A stretch of DNA of 51,138 nucleotides, taken from positions 1 through 51,138 of the forward strand of contig CAJQLX010000041.1 in assembly GCA_905479265.1 (NCBI GenBank), written 5' to 3'. The position numbers and the translations under genes are program-made. Positions 9,132-18,565 of the stretch are shown piece after piece. Origin of the DNA: an uncultured Alphaproteobacteria bacterium. GTDB lineage: Bacteria > Pseudomonadota > Alphaproteobacteria > UBA7985. Under the pieces are notes generated by a model. It ran no database searches. It was not told the DNA's origin and saw nothing but the letters and a program-made list of their open reading frames with translations. Every line of letters starts with the position of its first letter. The stretch's first letter is position 1.

Positions 9132-10028
9132 ATGGACAAGCAGCTCGCGCACTTCATTGGAATTATTGAATCTGGCGGCCTCGCCGCGGCGGCTGATCGG
9201 CTGCACGTCGGGCAACCTGCGCTAACGGCCTCTCTAAAAAAGCTGGAAGAACGCTATGGCGCTCAGTTGGTCTCGCGCCACAATCGAGGCGTAAGGCCGA
9301 CGAAATCAGGCGAGCTTGTTTATGATCATGCCTTGCTGATGCAGCGTCTTGAAAGCGGCATTCAAAACAAAGTCCGGCAGGCGGAAGGCTTTGAAAACAC
9401 GCCCTTGAATTTGGCCTGTGGTCACGCGTGGTGGTGGGTGTTTTTAAGGGACTGGGTGGGTACGTTTTGCGCTAACAATCCCGACACCAAAGTGAAGTGC
9501 TTGGTGGGTGGCAAGTTCCAATGCGCTGACTTTCTCATTTCGGGCGAAGTCGATCTGTGGGTGGGTCACGAAGTCCCCGGCCTGACACCGGATAAAGGCA
9601 TTTCCTTCGAGCCGCTGTTTGAATCGGTCGATTATTTCTATGGCCGCGAAAATCACCCGTTGGTGAACGCTGTCGGCGGCGACACCATCGCAAACTATCC
9701 GCGCATCAATTCTGTTCCCATGCTGAACCGACGCATGACGACGTTGGATGAAATCAACGAGTTGAGCCCGGAGCCCGAGGTGGATCCGTTTTTGTATCAG
9801 TTTTCGTCGAATTCTCTGCTGGCCTGCATCGATCAGGTCCGAGCCACGGACGCGTTGTTCAATTACCCCGAAGCGGTAAAGGATAATCTGGCAACCTACG
9901 GCATCGTCCCCATCGCGCCTGTTGATGATGGCAAGAAGACTCGCGTTGGCATCTTTACAATTCGGATATCGGAGCCAACCCGCGCGGTTTCGGCGCTCCG
10001 ACGCCATCTCATCGAAGCCTTTGCCTGA
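9132..10028 (+). CDS. LysR-family transcriptional regulator
   Basis: A 298-residue LysR-type regulator. The N-terminal winged helix-turn-helix (residues 1-60: FIGIIESGGLAAAADRLHVG, then QPALTASLKKLEERYGAQLV) is canonical, followed by the linker helix and a periplasmic-binding-protein-like effector domain from about residue 95. It diverges from aglE, so the simplest inference is control of the alpha-glucoside operon; characterised agl loci such as that of Sinorhizobium meliloti have a LacI-type AglR instead. It could alternatively regulate only itself or the convergent gene at 10104. The start ATG at 9132 has only a modest purine-rich RBS. Confidence 0.9.
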   Translation: MDKQLAHFIGIIESGGLAAAADRLHVGQPALTASLKKLEERYGAQLVSRHNRGVRPTKSGELVYDHALLMQRLESGIQNKVRQAEGFENTPLNLACGHAWWWVFLRDWVGTFCANNPDTKVKCLVGGKFQCADFLISGEVDLWVGHEVPGLTPDKGISFEPLFESVDYFYGRENHPLVNAVGGDTIANYPRINSVPMLNRRMTTLDEINELSPEPEVDPFLYQFSSNSLLACIDQVRATDALFNYPEAVKDNLATYGIVPIAPVDDGKKTRVGIFTIRISEPTRAVSALRRHLIEAFA

Positions 10029-10103
10029 GCGCTCAATGGTCAGACGCGCGCGGGAAAGGTGGGGGGATGAAGGCCGCTCAGACGCCCGGCCTTCGCCCGG
10101 ATA

Positions 10104-10724
10104 TTACTTGAAAATCACCATCCCAAACGACCGCGCGAGCGTACCGAGTTTGGATGCCTCTGTGACCATAGCCTGGAACTCTTCGGACATGCCGACGTTG
10201 TCCACGCCATGACCCAAGGCCACCATGTCAGCGGCTGAATACACAACAAATGCGCGGTTCATTTCCGATGAGATAACGGGCGCCCACATGGTGACGTTCA
10301 CCCCATGGGGCTCTGACATTTTCTGCGCATCCGCCATCATTCCTGCGGCGGTCATCAGGTTCGTGCGCGGCATTTCATACTCACGCACCATCATGGCGGT
10401 GTTGCCGCGGTTTGGCGTGCCTGCGATCAGCCGGGACAGGTCTGGCCCCACAACAACCGCTGACGGTCCCTTTTCGCGCTCGGCATTCAAGGCGGCCCAC
10501 GCCGGATCGCCCATCATGTTTGCGCTGACTTCCATGCTGTGAGACATGGATTCGAAGTTTGCATAGAGATGCATTGTGCCTGCGCCATAGCCGCCCATGA
10601 CCTGAGTCGTGAACACGTTGGAAGCGCCATTGCGTGAGATGATGCCAGCGGCCGCGCGCATGCGCGCTTTGGCAATCTCGCCTTTACCGACATGGGGAGT
10701 GCTAACGCGTCTTGAAGCCCACAT
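10104..10724 (-). CDS. Tandem dimeric alpha/beta-barrel-like protein
   Basis: A 206-residue cytoplasmic protein of unknown function. Two similar halves (about 1-108 and 112-206) each begin with a helix-containing strand region, carry an aromatic strand (TMHLYANFESMSHSME and NRAFVVYSAADMVAL) and end in a helix plus strand, as expected for fused ferredoxin-like dimeric-barrel (NIPSNAP/ABM type) units. Both halves are rich in Met. I choose the ATG at 10724 because AGGAGGA lies 6 bases upstream; the frame could run to 10781 but without such support. No operon partner is evident. The fold assignment is from pattern only. Confidence 0.65.
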   Translation of the reverse strand: MWASRRVSTPHVGKGEIAKARMRAAAGIISRNGASNVFTTQVMGGYGAGTMHLYANFESMSHSMEVSANMMGDPAWAALNAEREKGPSAVVVGPDLSRLIAGTPNRGNTAMMVREYEMPRTNLMTAAGMMADAQKMSEPHGVNVTMWAPVISSEMNRAFVVYSAADMVALGHGVDNVGMSEEFQAMVTEASKLGTLARSFGMVIFK

Positions 10725-11041
10725 GAATTTTCCTCCTGCTAAATAAAAAAGCCCTACACAGCGTGCGGGTGGAGTAACCATGACTCTGTTTGGCGAGTTT
10801 CCCTATATTCGAAGCATCAAAGGAAAAATAATAATAACTATACAACAAATGTCTTAGGTTTCATGATTTTTAATACTTAATTCGAGTCCGTTTACGATCG
10901 AGATGAAACGAAAAAATCACTGATAATACTTGGGAAATAGGACTCTAATCGACACGCCAACAGGAAAAGACACATCAAACAGACCGGTCAGCGTGAACGG
11001 CTTGGACGTATTCTCGACGGCCAGCGCATTGGGCAGGTGGT
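10725..11041. other. AT-rich intergenic region
   Basis: A 317-bp gap upstream of the 206-residue protein and downstream of the dehydratase. The stretch 10815-10885 is strongly AT-rich (AATAATAATAACTATACAAC) and probably carries the promoter for the minus-strand gene at 10104. No RBS-supported ORF is evident. Confidence 0.4.
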
Positions 11042-11977
11042 TCAGCCTTCGTGCATGAACCAGTCTGGTTCTGCATTCCCGCCACACAGCAGTACGGCAA
11101 CCCGCTCGTCTTTTTCCGGGACGTATGCCCCTGCGGTCAGCGCTGCGAGGGCAGTGGCCGCGCTGGGCTCTACCACGATCCGACTGGCTTCCCACAGCAG
11201 GCGCTGTGCTGCGAAGGTATCGGCATCGGAAACCACGGTATGACCATCGAGCCACTTCTGAGCAGCGGCCCAGCCCCGGTCACCGATGGCGCTGGCGCCA
11301 AGGCCACTGGCAGAAATGCCGCTGGGCATGATGGAAACCTGCTCGCCCTTCTCCCGGCTTGGTGCCAGCGAAGCGGTGCGTTCAGTTTCCACGGCGATCA
11401 CGCGCACATCATCCTGATAGTGGGACAGGATACCCCCGATCAGACCCCCACCGCCGACTGAGACCAGCAACGTGTCGATTTCTGTTTGTGCCGACAGCTC
11501 CAGCGCGACTGTCCCTTGGCCCGCAAGCGTGGCGTCACTGTCAAAGGGGTGGATTTCCAGCGCGCCTGTCCGCGCCGCGTGGGCTTGGCACTCCAGCGCT
11601 GCGTTGCCGACTGGGTCCGGTACGGCAACCACCGTGGCCCCAAAACCGCGCATGCGACGCAATTTGACCTCAGCGGCAATGGCAGCGGGCACGTAAATTG
11701 TGGATGGGGCACCAAGCGCCGTCGCGGCATAGGCAACGCCTGCGCCGTGGTTGCCACCCGACGTCGCGACAACGCCGGCCTCGTCGATGCTTTGGGTCAA
11801 TAGGTTGTTGAAGGCACCACGCAATTTGAACGAGCCCGTCGCCTGCAAATGCTCCATTTTGAGCGTTACTGGATACCCCAGACCGAAGGCGTCAGCATCC
11901 ATATGCATCACCGGCGTGCGACGGATATAAGGTAAAATGCGCTCGTAAGCGGCTTCAATGTCGGCGCGTCCAATCAT
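11042..11977 (-). CDS. PLP-dependent serine/threonine dehydratase
   Basis: A 311-residue fold-type II PLP enzyme. The Schiff-base lysine is K51 in GSFKLRGA, the substrate carboxylate loop is SGGNHG (73-78), and the phosphate-binding Gly loop is SVGGGGLIGG (about 173-182). The C-terminal LCGGNAE supplies the PLP-nitrogen region. It has no ACT domain, consistent with a short catabolic threonine dehydratase, serine racemase-like or hydroxyamino-acid ammonia-lyase rather than biosynthetic IlvA. The reaction would release ammonia and a 2-oxoacid from Ser/Thr or a related hydroxyamino acid. I prefer the ATG at 11977 (MIGRADIEAAYER); the frame extends to 12079 but the extra 34 residues look non-conserved. 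Confidence 0.88.
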   Translation of the reverse strand: MIGRADIEAAYERILPYIRRTPVMHMDADAFGLGYPVTLKMEHLQATGSFKLRGAFNNLLTQSIDEAGVVATSGGNHGAGVAYAATALGAPSTIYVPAAIAAEVKLRRMRGFGATVVAVPDPVGNAALECQAHAARTGALEIHPFDSDATLAGQGTVALELSAQTEIDTLLVSVGGGGLIGGILSHYQDDVRVIAVETERTASLAPSREKGEQVSIMPSGISASGLGASAIGDRGWAAAQKWLDGHTVVSDADTFAAQRLLWEASRIVVEPSAATALAALTAGAYVPEKDERVAVLLCGGNAEPDWFMHEG

Positions 11978-12147
11978 CGGAAGTGTCTCTCTGTCCAAGG
12001 GCGGAGATGGACGTTTGGCGCCATGATCCGCTGTCTGCAACTGTAATCGTCTGACAGACAGCCAATCTAGTTTTCCCATGCAGTCAAGCTCTCATTGTCG
12101 CTGGCGTGGCAAGCGCTGCTGTGGGCGAGTGATTGATTTGCGGGGCG

Positions 12148-15100
12148 CTAGAAGGAAATCAGGTCAGCCGATCCATCGTCTGCGAAACGCATGATGATGT
12201 CCGTGTTAAAGATATCGCTGGTGAAATGGATATAAGACGTGTCTCCGGTCTGATACTCACGCGCGTCCCAGCCGCACAGATCATAGGAAGACGTGCTGCT
12301 GCTCGTCACCGGGATATCGTTATCCAAACCAGTGGTGGACGTTGTGGGGAGACCTGAAACGGGGTCGATTGCACCGGTGAATATCGTACCGGTGCCATCA
12401 TCCACAATGGTCACGGTGCCCGTAGGATTGACGGTTAATTGGAAAGTTTCACCATTATCACGCTCGACGTCTTGTTCTTCCATGATCGTTGTTCGCACCG
12501 CCAACATACCAAATTCATTGAGTGAGGTGGTGTTCGGCACAAAATCGATCCACGCGCTATCGGGGTCCAAAGGATCGTAGTTGGCGTGGTCAAAAACTTT
12601 GAGGTCAAAGTTCTGGATCACAACTTCGTTGTTGGTGTCTTGGACGGTCAGGCTCGTCAGGACGAAATCGTTTGCCCCAGAAATGATGTTGATGGCGTAG
12701 TCAGAGGCTTCGTTAACAATCACATCGTTGATCGAAACCACGTCTGTATCAAAATCCAGATCAGTCCCTTCCGTCGATGGGGTGGGCGGGCTGGTCCCCG
12801 TGTCTGCTTGGCCGGTAAATTTCGTTCCGCCACCACTGTCGTTGATGGTTGCCTCGCCCGTCACTGAGCCGCCATCGGCTTTGGTCACCGTCAGTTGGAA
12901 CTTCTCGCCGTCGTCAACAAAACTATCCTGCTCCTCAGCAATCGATATCCGAACCAGCAAAGTGGCTGTTGCATCAATGGTGATGGGGTTGGTCGATGAA
13001 AAGACCTCCCACGTGGTGCCGTTGAAAACTTCCAATTCATTGTCTGACAGGTTGAGCGTGACGTTATTTCCGCTGCTGTCTCCATCGGTGAGCGTCAGGC
13101 CGCTGATGGTCGTGCCTTGAGCGCCCGAAATGGTGAACACGGCATAAGGCGAGGCTTCGTTGACGACGATGTCCGAAACGCTAAAGGCGCTGTCGTCATC
13201 CGGGACCGTGGTGGTATCTGCCACCGGTGGTGCCGTGTCGTTTTGGACCAAGATGCCCGTCCCGTCGTCGAGGATCTTGGCGAGCCCGGTTTCCGACAAT
13301 GCCAAGTCGGTATCGGTTACTGTCAGCTCGAAGTACTCATCGCCTTCGCTGCTGCTGTCATTCACCAAGCCCAGCCGTACGTAAAGGATGCCCGTGTTAT
13401 CGACGGTCACGCCGCTCGTATAGGGGGTCCAAGAACCGTTGAAATACTCAATGGTGTTGCTGTAGTCCTCGCTGCCATCGGTCGCGGTTGGCGTATCCGC
13501 GCCGATCGCATCGACAGAGCCCGCGCTACCCCCGCCATCGCTGACTGAAAGCGTCAAGGTGTTCCCGGGCAGCGCTGTAACGGTGAAAACCGCTCCGCCC
13601 GGAGAGCCCTCGTTCACGTCAATATCGTTTATGGTCAGCGTAACGTCGTTGTCGGGTGTGGTTCCCTCATCCAGCGTGGGGTTCCCGTCGCTGTCCGGTC
13701 CCGCATCCGCGTAGAGGTTACCCGTGCCATCGTCTGTGATAGTTCCAGCGCCCACCAGCAACTCGCCCGTGTCGAGCGTGGTAATCAGCCGAAACAGTTC
13801 ATTGTTGTCGAGCGGGGTATCCTGCTCCGGGATAATCGACGTGCGAACAAGCAACGTGCTTTCGTCTGGAACCGTATACCCAGCAGAAGGGAGGGTGGTC
13901 CAACTGCTCGTCGAAGAATCGTAAAACTCGGCGGTGCCCCCGCTGAGGCCCGAGGTGGACGTGCCGCCTGCGCCATCGCCATCGAGGAAGGCAAGGTCGG
14001 TCACTGTTTGCCCGGCACCCGAAGCATTGGTGATGGTAAAGACGGCCCAATCAGAGCCCTCATTGACCGTGATTGAGTCGACTGTTAGCCCTGCGGTGTT
14101 GCTGTCATTGCTATCATTGATCGTCGCCAAGCCTTCATCGGTTATCGCAGGATGGGCCGCGTAGGACGCCTGAAGTTTGAACGTTTCACCATCGTCAGCG
14201 ATGGCATCGTTCTCGATTTTCACCCGGACATAGAGCGTTTGGCTCGACGTAATGGCAGGAAGCGCGCTTTCGTCATAGTCGTTCCAAGTCCCGCTGGTCC
14301 CATCGATCTGCCAATTTAAATAACCCCCATCTGCATTCTTCCACTTTTCCCCAAAGTCGAAAGCGGCGGATGGATCGTCGGGATTGTAAGCCGTCGCCAA
14401 AGGCGTGTCGCCGTCGCTGTAGGCGAGGGTAATTTCGTTCGCGCTGTCCTCAGAACTGGTTATGGCAAAGACGGCACCGTCGCCACTGGCCGCCGCATCT
14501 TCGAAGACCGTCACGTCAGAAACGGATATCGAAGCATCCTGATCTCGGGTTACCGCGGGATCTTCTGACGGTGGCGGGCCGCCATCCGCATAAACGGCCG
14601 CGTATCCTGAATCTTCAATAATCCCGACGCCGGTTGCTGTGTAGCTGCTGTTGGCTGCATCGGTCACCGTAACCGTGTATTCTTCGTTTCCTTCGAACAC
14701 AGGGGTGGCTGTGTCGTTTATGATCGGCACCCTGAAAAACAGCTTGCCGTCCGCGTCGACGGCAACGGCGCTGCTGTAGGTATCCCAGGCGGCTCCGTTC
14801 CAATATTCAATGGCGGTGCCAAAGTCGGTGCCCTTGACCGCATTGTCTGAACTGACCCCCGAAGCAGAGGCAAGCTCAAGACTCACGCCGACAGAGGCAA
14901 AGGCGGTAAAAATGGCAAAAGGCGAAGCTTCGTTGACGGTGACGCTATCAACGAAAACCTCGTTTGCGCCCAAAACGACAAGCTCAGCGGACGTGTTGTC
15001 TGAGCTTGAGAGGCCCGTATCTGTGTCGATTATCGTTGCGGTGACGTCATAAATACCCGGGTCAAGGTCTTGGCCGTCCGGTATCGTCAAGCTCCAGGTG

Positions 15101-16218
15101 TTGTTGCCAACGTCCACGACGAGGGCTGTATCTGCCTCCGTGTACAGGACGCCATTGACCGTGACAGTGAGCTCTTCATTTTCCGCCCGATCAAGAACGA
15201 CAGTTCCCGTCAGTGTTGGCGTGGTATCTGTTGTGCCTTGGCTTTCAACCGTCACGTCGCCCTGCGGCTGCAGCGTTTGGACGTAGTTGAGATATTCGTT
15301 CAGTTTATTCAAAACGTCTTTGAGGTCTGCCGAGCCCCCGACATCGTTGCCGGGTACGGATACGCCATATTCTTCAGCGACGTGGGTCGCGTCAGCCCCG
15401 TACAAGACCAGCCCAACGTTGCTGATCCACGGGTAGTTCAGGCTCTCGTTATCAGTAACGTCTTCGCCGTAGGCCACCCATTCGATCGCCGAACCATCGA
15501 TGGTGCCGTTCTGATTGTATTGCTGAAACATGATGTCCGGGGATGGATCCGGGTTCAGCGTGAAGTTATCCGAAGGCAAAAAACCGAAGCTTTGAGACAC
15601 ACCACCCAGTTTGTCTTGCCAGCCAATATACCCGGGAATCTCAAAGGTTTGACCACTTGATTCAATGGTGAGTGTGCCGGGTACATCATTACCCTGCGCT
15701 TCACCAAAAGCGCTGCGGTTTTGGAACTGATCTGTGGTGGAGACTTGGGAAAAATAGGCCTTGTCAATATCCATGTCAGCGAAGGAATTGACGTCATTAT
15801 TCTTCTGGTTGTTCGTCCCTCGCTTGCCGATATAGCCAGCGTCAAAAGGAACGGTCAGAACGGGCAATAGATGATTGAGGCCTTCGACCGGAGCTGCTTG
15901 GTATCCATCCAGATCTTTGTCTGTCTTCGGGCAGTAACCAAAATCGAGGACATAAGTTCCGCCGAGGCTGGCAGGGCCAACGTATTTTGAGCTTGCAAAG
16001 ACCGGTTTGCCGACGGCGCGGGCAAAGGTCCGGACAAAATCACGTCCAACATCCCCCAACGCGACCCGGCAGCTGATTAATTCTACACAAGGCGCAGCCT
16101 CAACCAGTGACTGTAAGCGTGATACAAAATGGCGGTTGGCGAAGTGGGCTGCACTTATCTTTTCGCCGTTTAGCTGAAAAGTTCCAGGAGCCCCATGCCC
16201 AACAAATCTAAAGCTCAC
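12148..16218 (-). CDS. Giant Calx-beta-like repeat protein with clan CD-like N-terminus
   Basis: A 1356-residue acidic, repeat-rich protein. Residues 1-95 resemble the C-terminal part of DUF4347 or C80-like domains: FRFVGHGAPG with H8, then ELISCRVALG with C50, spaced as in caspase-clan (CD) His/Cys dyads, then ASLGGTYVLDFG. Residues about 100-325 are unassigned. An Ig-like domain follows (TTPTLTGTVVLDRAENEEL, about 330-415), then six Calx-beta-like repeats, each opening with a motif such as DIVVNEASPYAVFTI or SITVNEGSDWAVFTI and ending in DDG or NDS. No Sec signal, RTX repeats or membrane segment is seen. The start is GTG at 16218, directly after a TAA, and the domain appears to lack its first strands, so a 5' truncation or frameshift is possible. 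It lies 193 bp after the FecR gene. Probable surface or extracellular protein; function unknown. Confidence 0.8.
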   Translation of the reverse strand: MSFRFVGHGAPGTFQLNGEKISAAHFANRHFVSRLQSLVEAAPCVELISCRVALGDVGRDFVRTFARAVGKPVFASSKYVGPASLGGTYVLDFGYCPKTDKDLDGYQAAPVEGLNHLLPVLTVPFDAGYIGKRGTNNQKNNDVNSFADMDIDKAYFSQVSTTDQFQNRSAFGEAQGNDVPGTLTIESSGQTFEIPGYIGWQDKLGGVSQSFGFLPSDNFTLNPDPSPDIMFQQYNQNGTIDGSAIEWVAYGEDVTDNESLNYPWISNVGLVLYGADATHVAEEYGVSVPGNDVGGSADLKDVLNKLNEYLNYVQTLQPQGDVTVESQGTTDTTPTLTGTVVLDRAENEELTVTVNGVLYTEADTALVVDVGNNTWSLTIPDGQDLDPGIYDVTATIIDTDTGLSSSDNTSAELVVLGANEVFVDSVTVNEASPFAIFTAFASVGVSLELASASGVSSDNAVKGTDFGTAIEYWNGAAWDTYSSAVAVDADGKLFFRVPIINDTATPVFEGNEEYTVTVTDAANSSYTATGVGIIEDSGYAAVYADGGPPPSEDPAVTRDQDASISVSDVTVFEDAAASGDGAVFAITSSEDSANEITLAYSDGDTPLATAYNPDDPSAAFDFGEKWKNADGGYLNWQIDGTSGTWNDYDESALPAITSSQTLYVRVKIENDAIADDGETFKLQASYAAHPAITDEGLATINDSNDSNTAGLTVDSITVNEGSDWAVFTITNASGAGQTVTDLAFLDGDGAGGTSTSGLSGGTAEFYDSSTSSWTTLPSAGYTVPDESTLLVRTSIIPEQDTPLDNNELFRLITTLDTGELLVGAGTITDDGTGNLYADAGPDSDGNPTLDEGTTPDNDVTLTINDIDVNEGSPGGAVFTVTALPGNTLTLSVSDGGGSAGSVDAIGADTPTATDGSEDYSNTIEYFNGSWTPYTSGVTVDNTGILYVRLGLVNDSSSEGDEYFELTVTDTDLALSETGLAKILDDGTGILVQNDTAPPVADTTTVPDDDSAFSVSDIVVNEASPYAVFTISGAQGTTISGLTLTDGDSSGNNVTLNLSDNELEVFNGTTWEVFSSTNPITIDATATLLVRISIAEEQDSFVDDGEKFQLTVTKADGGSVTGEATINDSGGGTKFTGQADTGTSPPTPSTEGTDLDFDTDVVSINDVIVNEASDYAINIISGANDFVLTSLTVQDTNNEVVIQNFDLKVFDHANYDPLDPDSAWIDFVPNTTSLNEFGMLAVRTTIMEEQDVERDNGETFQLTVNPTGTVTIVDDGTGTIFTGAIDPVSGLPTTSTTGLDNDIPVTSSSTSSYDLCGWDAREYQTGDTSYIHFTSDIFNTDIIMRFADDGSADLISF

Positions 16219-16322
16219 AGTACATTACTTCTTCGTGTCAAAGTTAATTTCACGTCAAAATCGCTGAGATGAATGACAAATGCGCCGTGCTTAGAAGGCT
16301 TGAAAACGACAAATGAAAACAT
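16215..16322 (-). CDS. Possible 35-codon upstream ORF overlapping the Calx-beta gene
   Basis: An ATG at 16322 opens 35 codons (MFSFVVFKPSKHGAFVIHL...) ending in a TGA that overlaps the GTG start of the giant gene as GTGA. It could be a coupling leader or the displaced 5' end of the giant gene after a frameshift. There is no good RBS, so it may be chance. Confidence 0.2.
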   Translation of the reverse strand: MFSFVVFKPSKHGAFVIHLSDFDVKLTLTRRSNVL

Positions 16323-16411
16323 ACTAAAATACTAGTACGAGTTCAAAAATATTCGATAAAACGGCGTGTTTTGAGGGGGTTATGCGATTAGTATTTGTGA
16401 AGCGTTTGACC

Positions 16412-18565
16412 CTATTGCTCGGTTGCTGTGCTGAGCTGCAGCGCGATTGGCCTGAGTTGAAAGTTTAAATTCGGGTAAGAACACAGGAATGATTGATCGC
16501 TGACCGGCCCCTCGCACCGTGGTCCGGTTTGAGCGGTGAGGATATCGAGCGCGACATTCAAATCGTGGGCTTTGTGTTCGAATATCTCCAGCGTGATGAC
16601 GCCGGAATAGAGGCCGTCATCACGGGCATCGCAGATGAACTCTACGACCTCGAATTGCGGTTGTATGTTGGTCGCCTCATTAATGGCGCCGGTATCGTCC
16701 AACTCAAACGCAGCTTGTCCGTCCAGCGAGACGGTCAACTGTCCGGGAACGACGTAAACGTTGGTGGTGTCGTCGATCGAGGAGACGACCACGGGACCGC
16801 ATCCGCCTCGGGCCGTCTCAAGCGCAGGAAAGTTAACGAGCATGCGGAACCCGCCATTTGCGCGCAGATCTACATTGGCAGCCATCACCGGTGAATTGGC
16901 CGCAAGTCCGATCCAGTCATCCGTTCCGGTCCCAATAAAGGACTGGGATGTCAGGCCGTAAACGGAGGCGTAGTAGGGGTAGGCGAAGTTAAATGTGATG
17001 CCAAAGCTGGTGTTGCTGCTGTTGGCACTGGGAATCACCTGTGACTGCAAGGTCAGCTGTTCGAAATCTTGAAGGCTGCTTGGATTGGAAAACACGGTGA
17101 AGCTTGCGCCGGGCGTGAGCGCCGTTCCTATGGTCTTTGCGGCTGCTGCGACGGGGCTAACACTGTCACCGTCTGCTGCCTCAAGGTCAGCATTTTCGTC
17201 GATCGTTTCCTCAATGACCTCGTCTTCTGTGGCACTGTCACCGGTCAGAGCCGGGTCGCTTTGGTCGGCTGCTTCTGTGCCGTCCACGCTGAGAGCGTTT
17301 GATTGTTGGGTGGTTTCCAAAACAACCTCGGGATCCAAAATCTCCACGGCTGTCTGTGCCTCTGGGATTTCTTCTGTCGCTTCTTCTGAAACCGCTTCAT
17401 TGGTGAGCGGAACATAGCTTTGCTCCACGTTGCCCTTCACGACTTCGAGCGTATCCAGCGCGGACCGCAGGGTGGCCAGCGTTGCACCTGATGACCGCAG
17501 CCCCTCTTCAATTTGATCCAGGGAGCCAAGCGCATCGTCTTTTTCGACGCCGAGCGAACCCAATTCTTCGACCAGTTCAGCAATTTGTTCGCTGCAATCA
17601 AGGCCCTTGGTGCAGCTGTCGATAATTTTTTGTTCGAACTGCTCGGTTTTGAAAGAGCTGACAAAGGTTGAATAGGTTTTAGGATCTTGAAACACCGCTT
17701 CAACCTGCGTGAAGCTCTCCAGCATTTGTCCGACTGAGGCCGCAGCCTGATCGCCGTCTTCGTCGCGGTTGATGCTCAGCAGTTCGCTGGTCAAATCAAC
17801 GTCTTCTCCCTGTGCATTGCGGGCGGTCAAGGTGAAGGTTTGGCTGGGGGGATCGGCGGTTTCTGTTGCGTCCTCGGCAACGGGATCCGTTGCACCATCG
17901 GCGCTGGGGTCTGAAGTCTCAGGTTCTGAGTCTTCTAGGGCCGCCAACGTGAAATCCACGGCGCCCAAGAATACGGCCAAGTGCATTTCGCCATCGGGCT
18001 CGATCAAGAACACCAGCTCTGTTCCTCTGAGCTGTGCGGTGCCGTTGGGGGATGAGATTGTGTAGGACGCCGGGCTCATGGTCCCCGAGGCAAATTTGAT
18101 CAGTCCGGACAGCAAATTAACCGACATCGAGCCCAGATTGGTCGCGGTGGTATAGTCAAAAACGTTGACCTCGGCTTCGCTGTTGCTGCCCAAAGACAGA
18201 AGTGTTCCGTCTTCGAACTCAATGACAGCCAAGCCACCGTCGTACGTCGAGATGATTTCGTTGGTAAGGACGGTGTCGCCCACGCGGGCCGTGTCATAGG
18301 CTGCGAAGTTATACAGGCGCTCAACGTCGCCTTGCACATCGATCAGGATGCCAACCTCCGTTTCCCCGGCTTCGACCAAGGTTTCACGGGTGATGACGGG
18401 GAACGTTGTTTCTGTGTTCAAAGACGAAGCGAGCAAAGCCACCAAGGGATCATCCGCATCAACCGGTTGGCTCAAGGCGCGGGTTGCTGGGAAAGTCACG
18501 ACAAGCGCCGTGAGCAGCCAACCAACGATAGGGCGCCACGTTCGCTGGCGTGGCACCGCGGTCAT
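16412..18565 (-). CDS. FecR-domain protein with C-terminal subunit-like beta domain
   Basis: A 717-residue exported protein. A signal peptide (about 1-32) precedes a FecR domain at about 73-205: GDTVLTNEIISTYDGGLAVI, FEDGTLLSLGSNSE and SSPNGTAQLRGTEL are the standard FecR motifs. Then come an acidic low-complexity stretch (210-242), a helical, probably coiled-coil segment (about 275-385, with C318 and C324), a second acidic stretch (390-470), and a beta-rich C-terminal domain (about 485-717). That last domain has C589 and C645 flanking GQLTVSLDGQAAFELDDTG, very like the two small secreted proteins at 21147 and 23538; C684 and C695 form a second possible pair. Its ATG overlaps the lipoprotein stop (ATGA), so translation is probably coupled. 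It could be an anchor or assembly factor; this is inference. Confidence 0.85.
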   Translation of the reverse strand: MTAVPRQRTWRPIVGWLLTALVVTFPATRALSQPVDADDPLVALLASSLNTETTFPVITRETLVEAGETEVGILIDVQGDVERLYNFAAYDTARVGDTVLTNEIISTYDGGLAVIEFEDGTLLSLGSNSEAEVNVFDYTTATNLGSMSVNLLSGLIKFASGTMSPASYTISSPNGTAQLRGTELVFLIEPDGEMHLAVFLGAVDFTLAALEDSEPETSDPSADGATDPVAEDATETADPPSQTFTLTARNAQGEDVDLTSELLSINRDEDGDQAAASVGQMLESFTQVEAVFQDPKTYSTFVSSFKTEQFEQKIIDSCTKGLDCSEQIAELVEELGSLGVEKDDALGSLDQIEEGLRSSGATLATLRSALDTLEVVKGNVEQSYVPLTNEAVSEEATEEIPEAQTAVEILDPEVVLETTQQSNALSVDGTEAADQSDPALTGDSATEDEVIEETIDENADLEAADGDSVSPVAAAAKTIGTALTPGASFTVFSNPSSLQDFEQLTLQSQVIPSANSSNTSFGITFNFAYPYYASVYGLTSQSFIGTGTDDWIGLAANSPVMAANVDLRANGGFRMLVNFPALETARGGCGPVVVSSIDDTTNVYVVPGQLTVSLDGQAAFELDDTGAINEATNIQPQFEVVEFICDARDDGLYSGVITLEIFEHKAHDLNVALDILTAQTGPRCEGPVSDQSFLCSYPNLNFQLRPIALQLSTATEQ

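Noticed and set aside
15070-15660. 196-codon ORF antisense to the Calx-beta protein
   Set aside because: It is covered by a continuous repeat protein on the minus strand and lacks RBS and domain.
16412-18565. FecR gene as a classic iron-signalling FecIR pair
   Set aside because: There is no ECF sigma factor and no TonB receptor nearby, and the protein has a cleavable-type signal and a secreted beta domain rather than a cytoplasmic anti-sigma segment.
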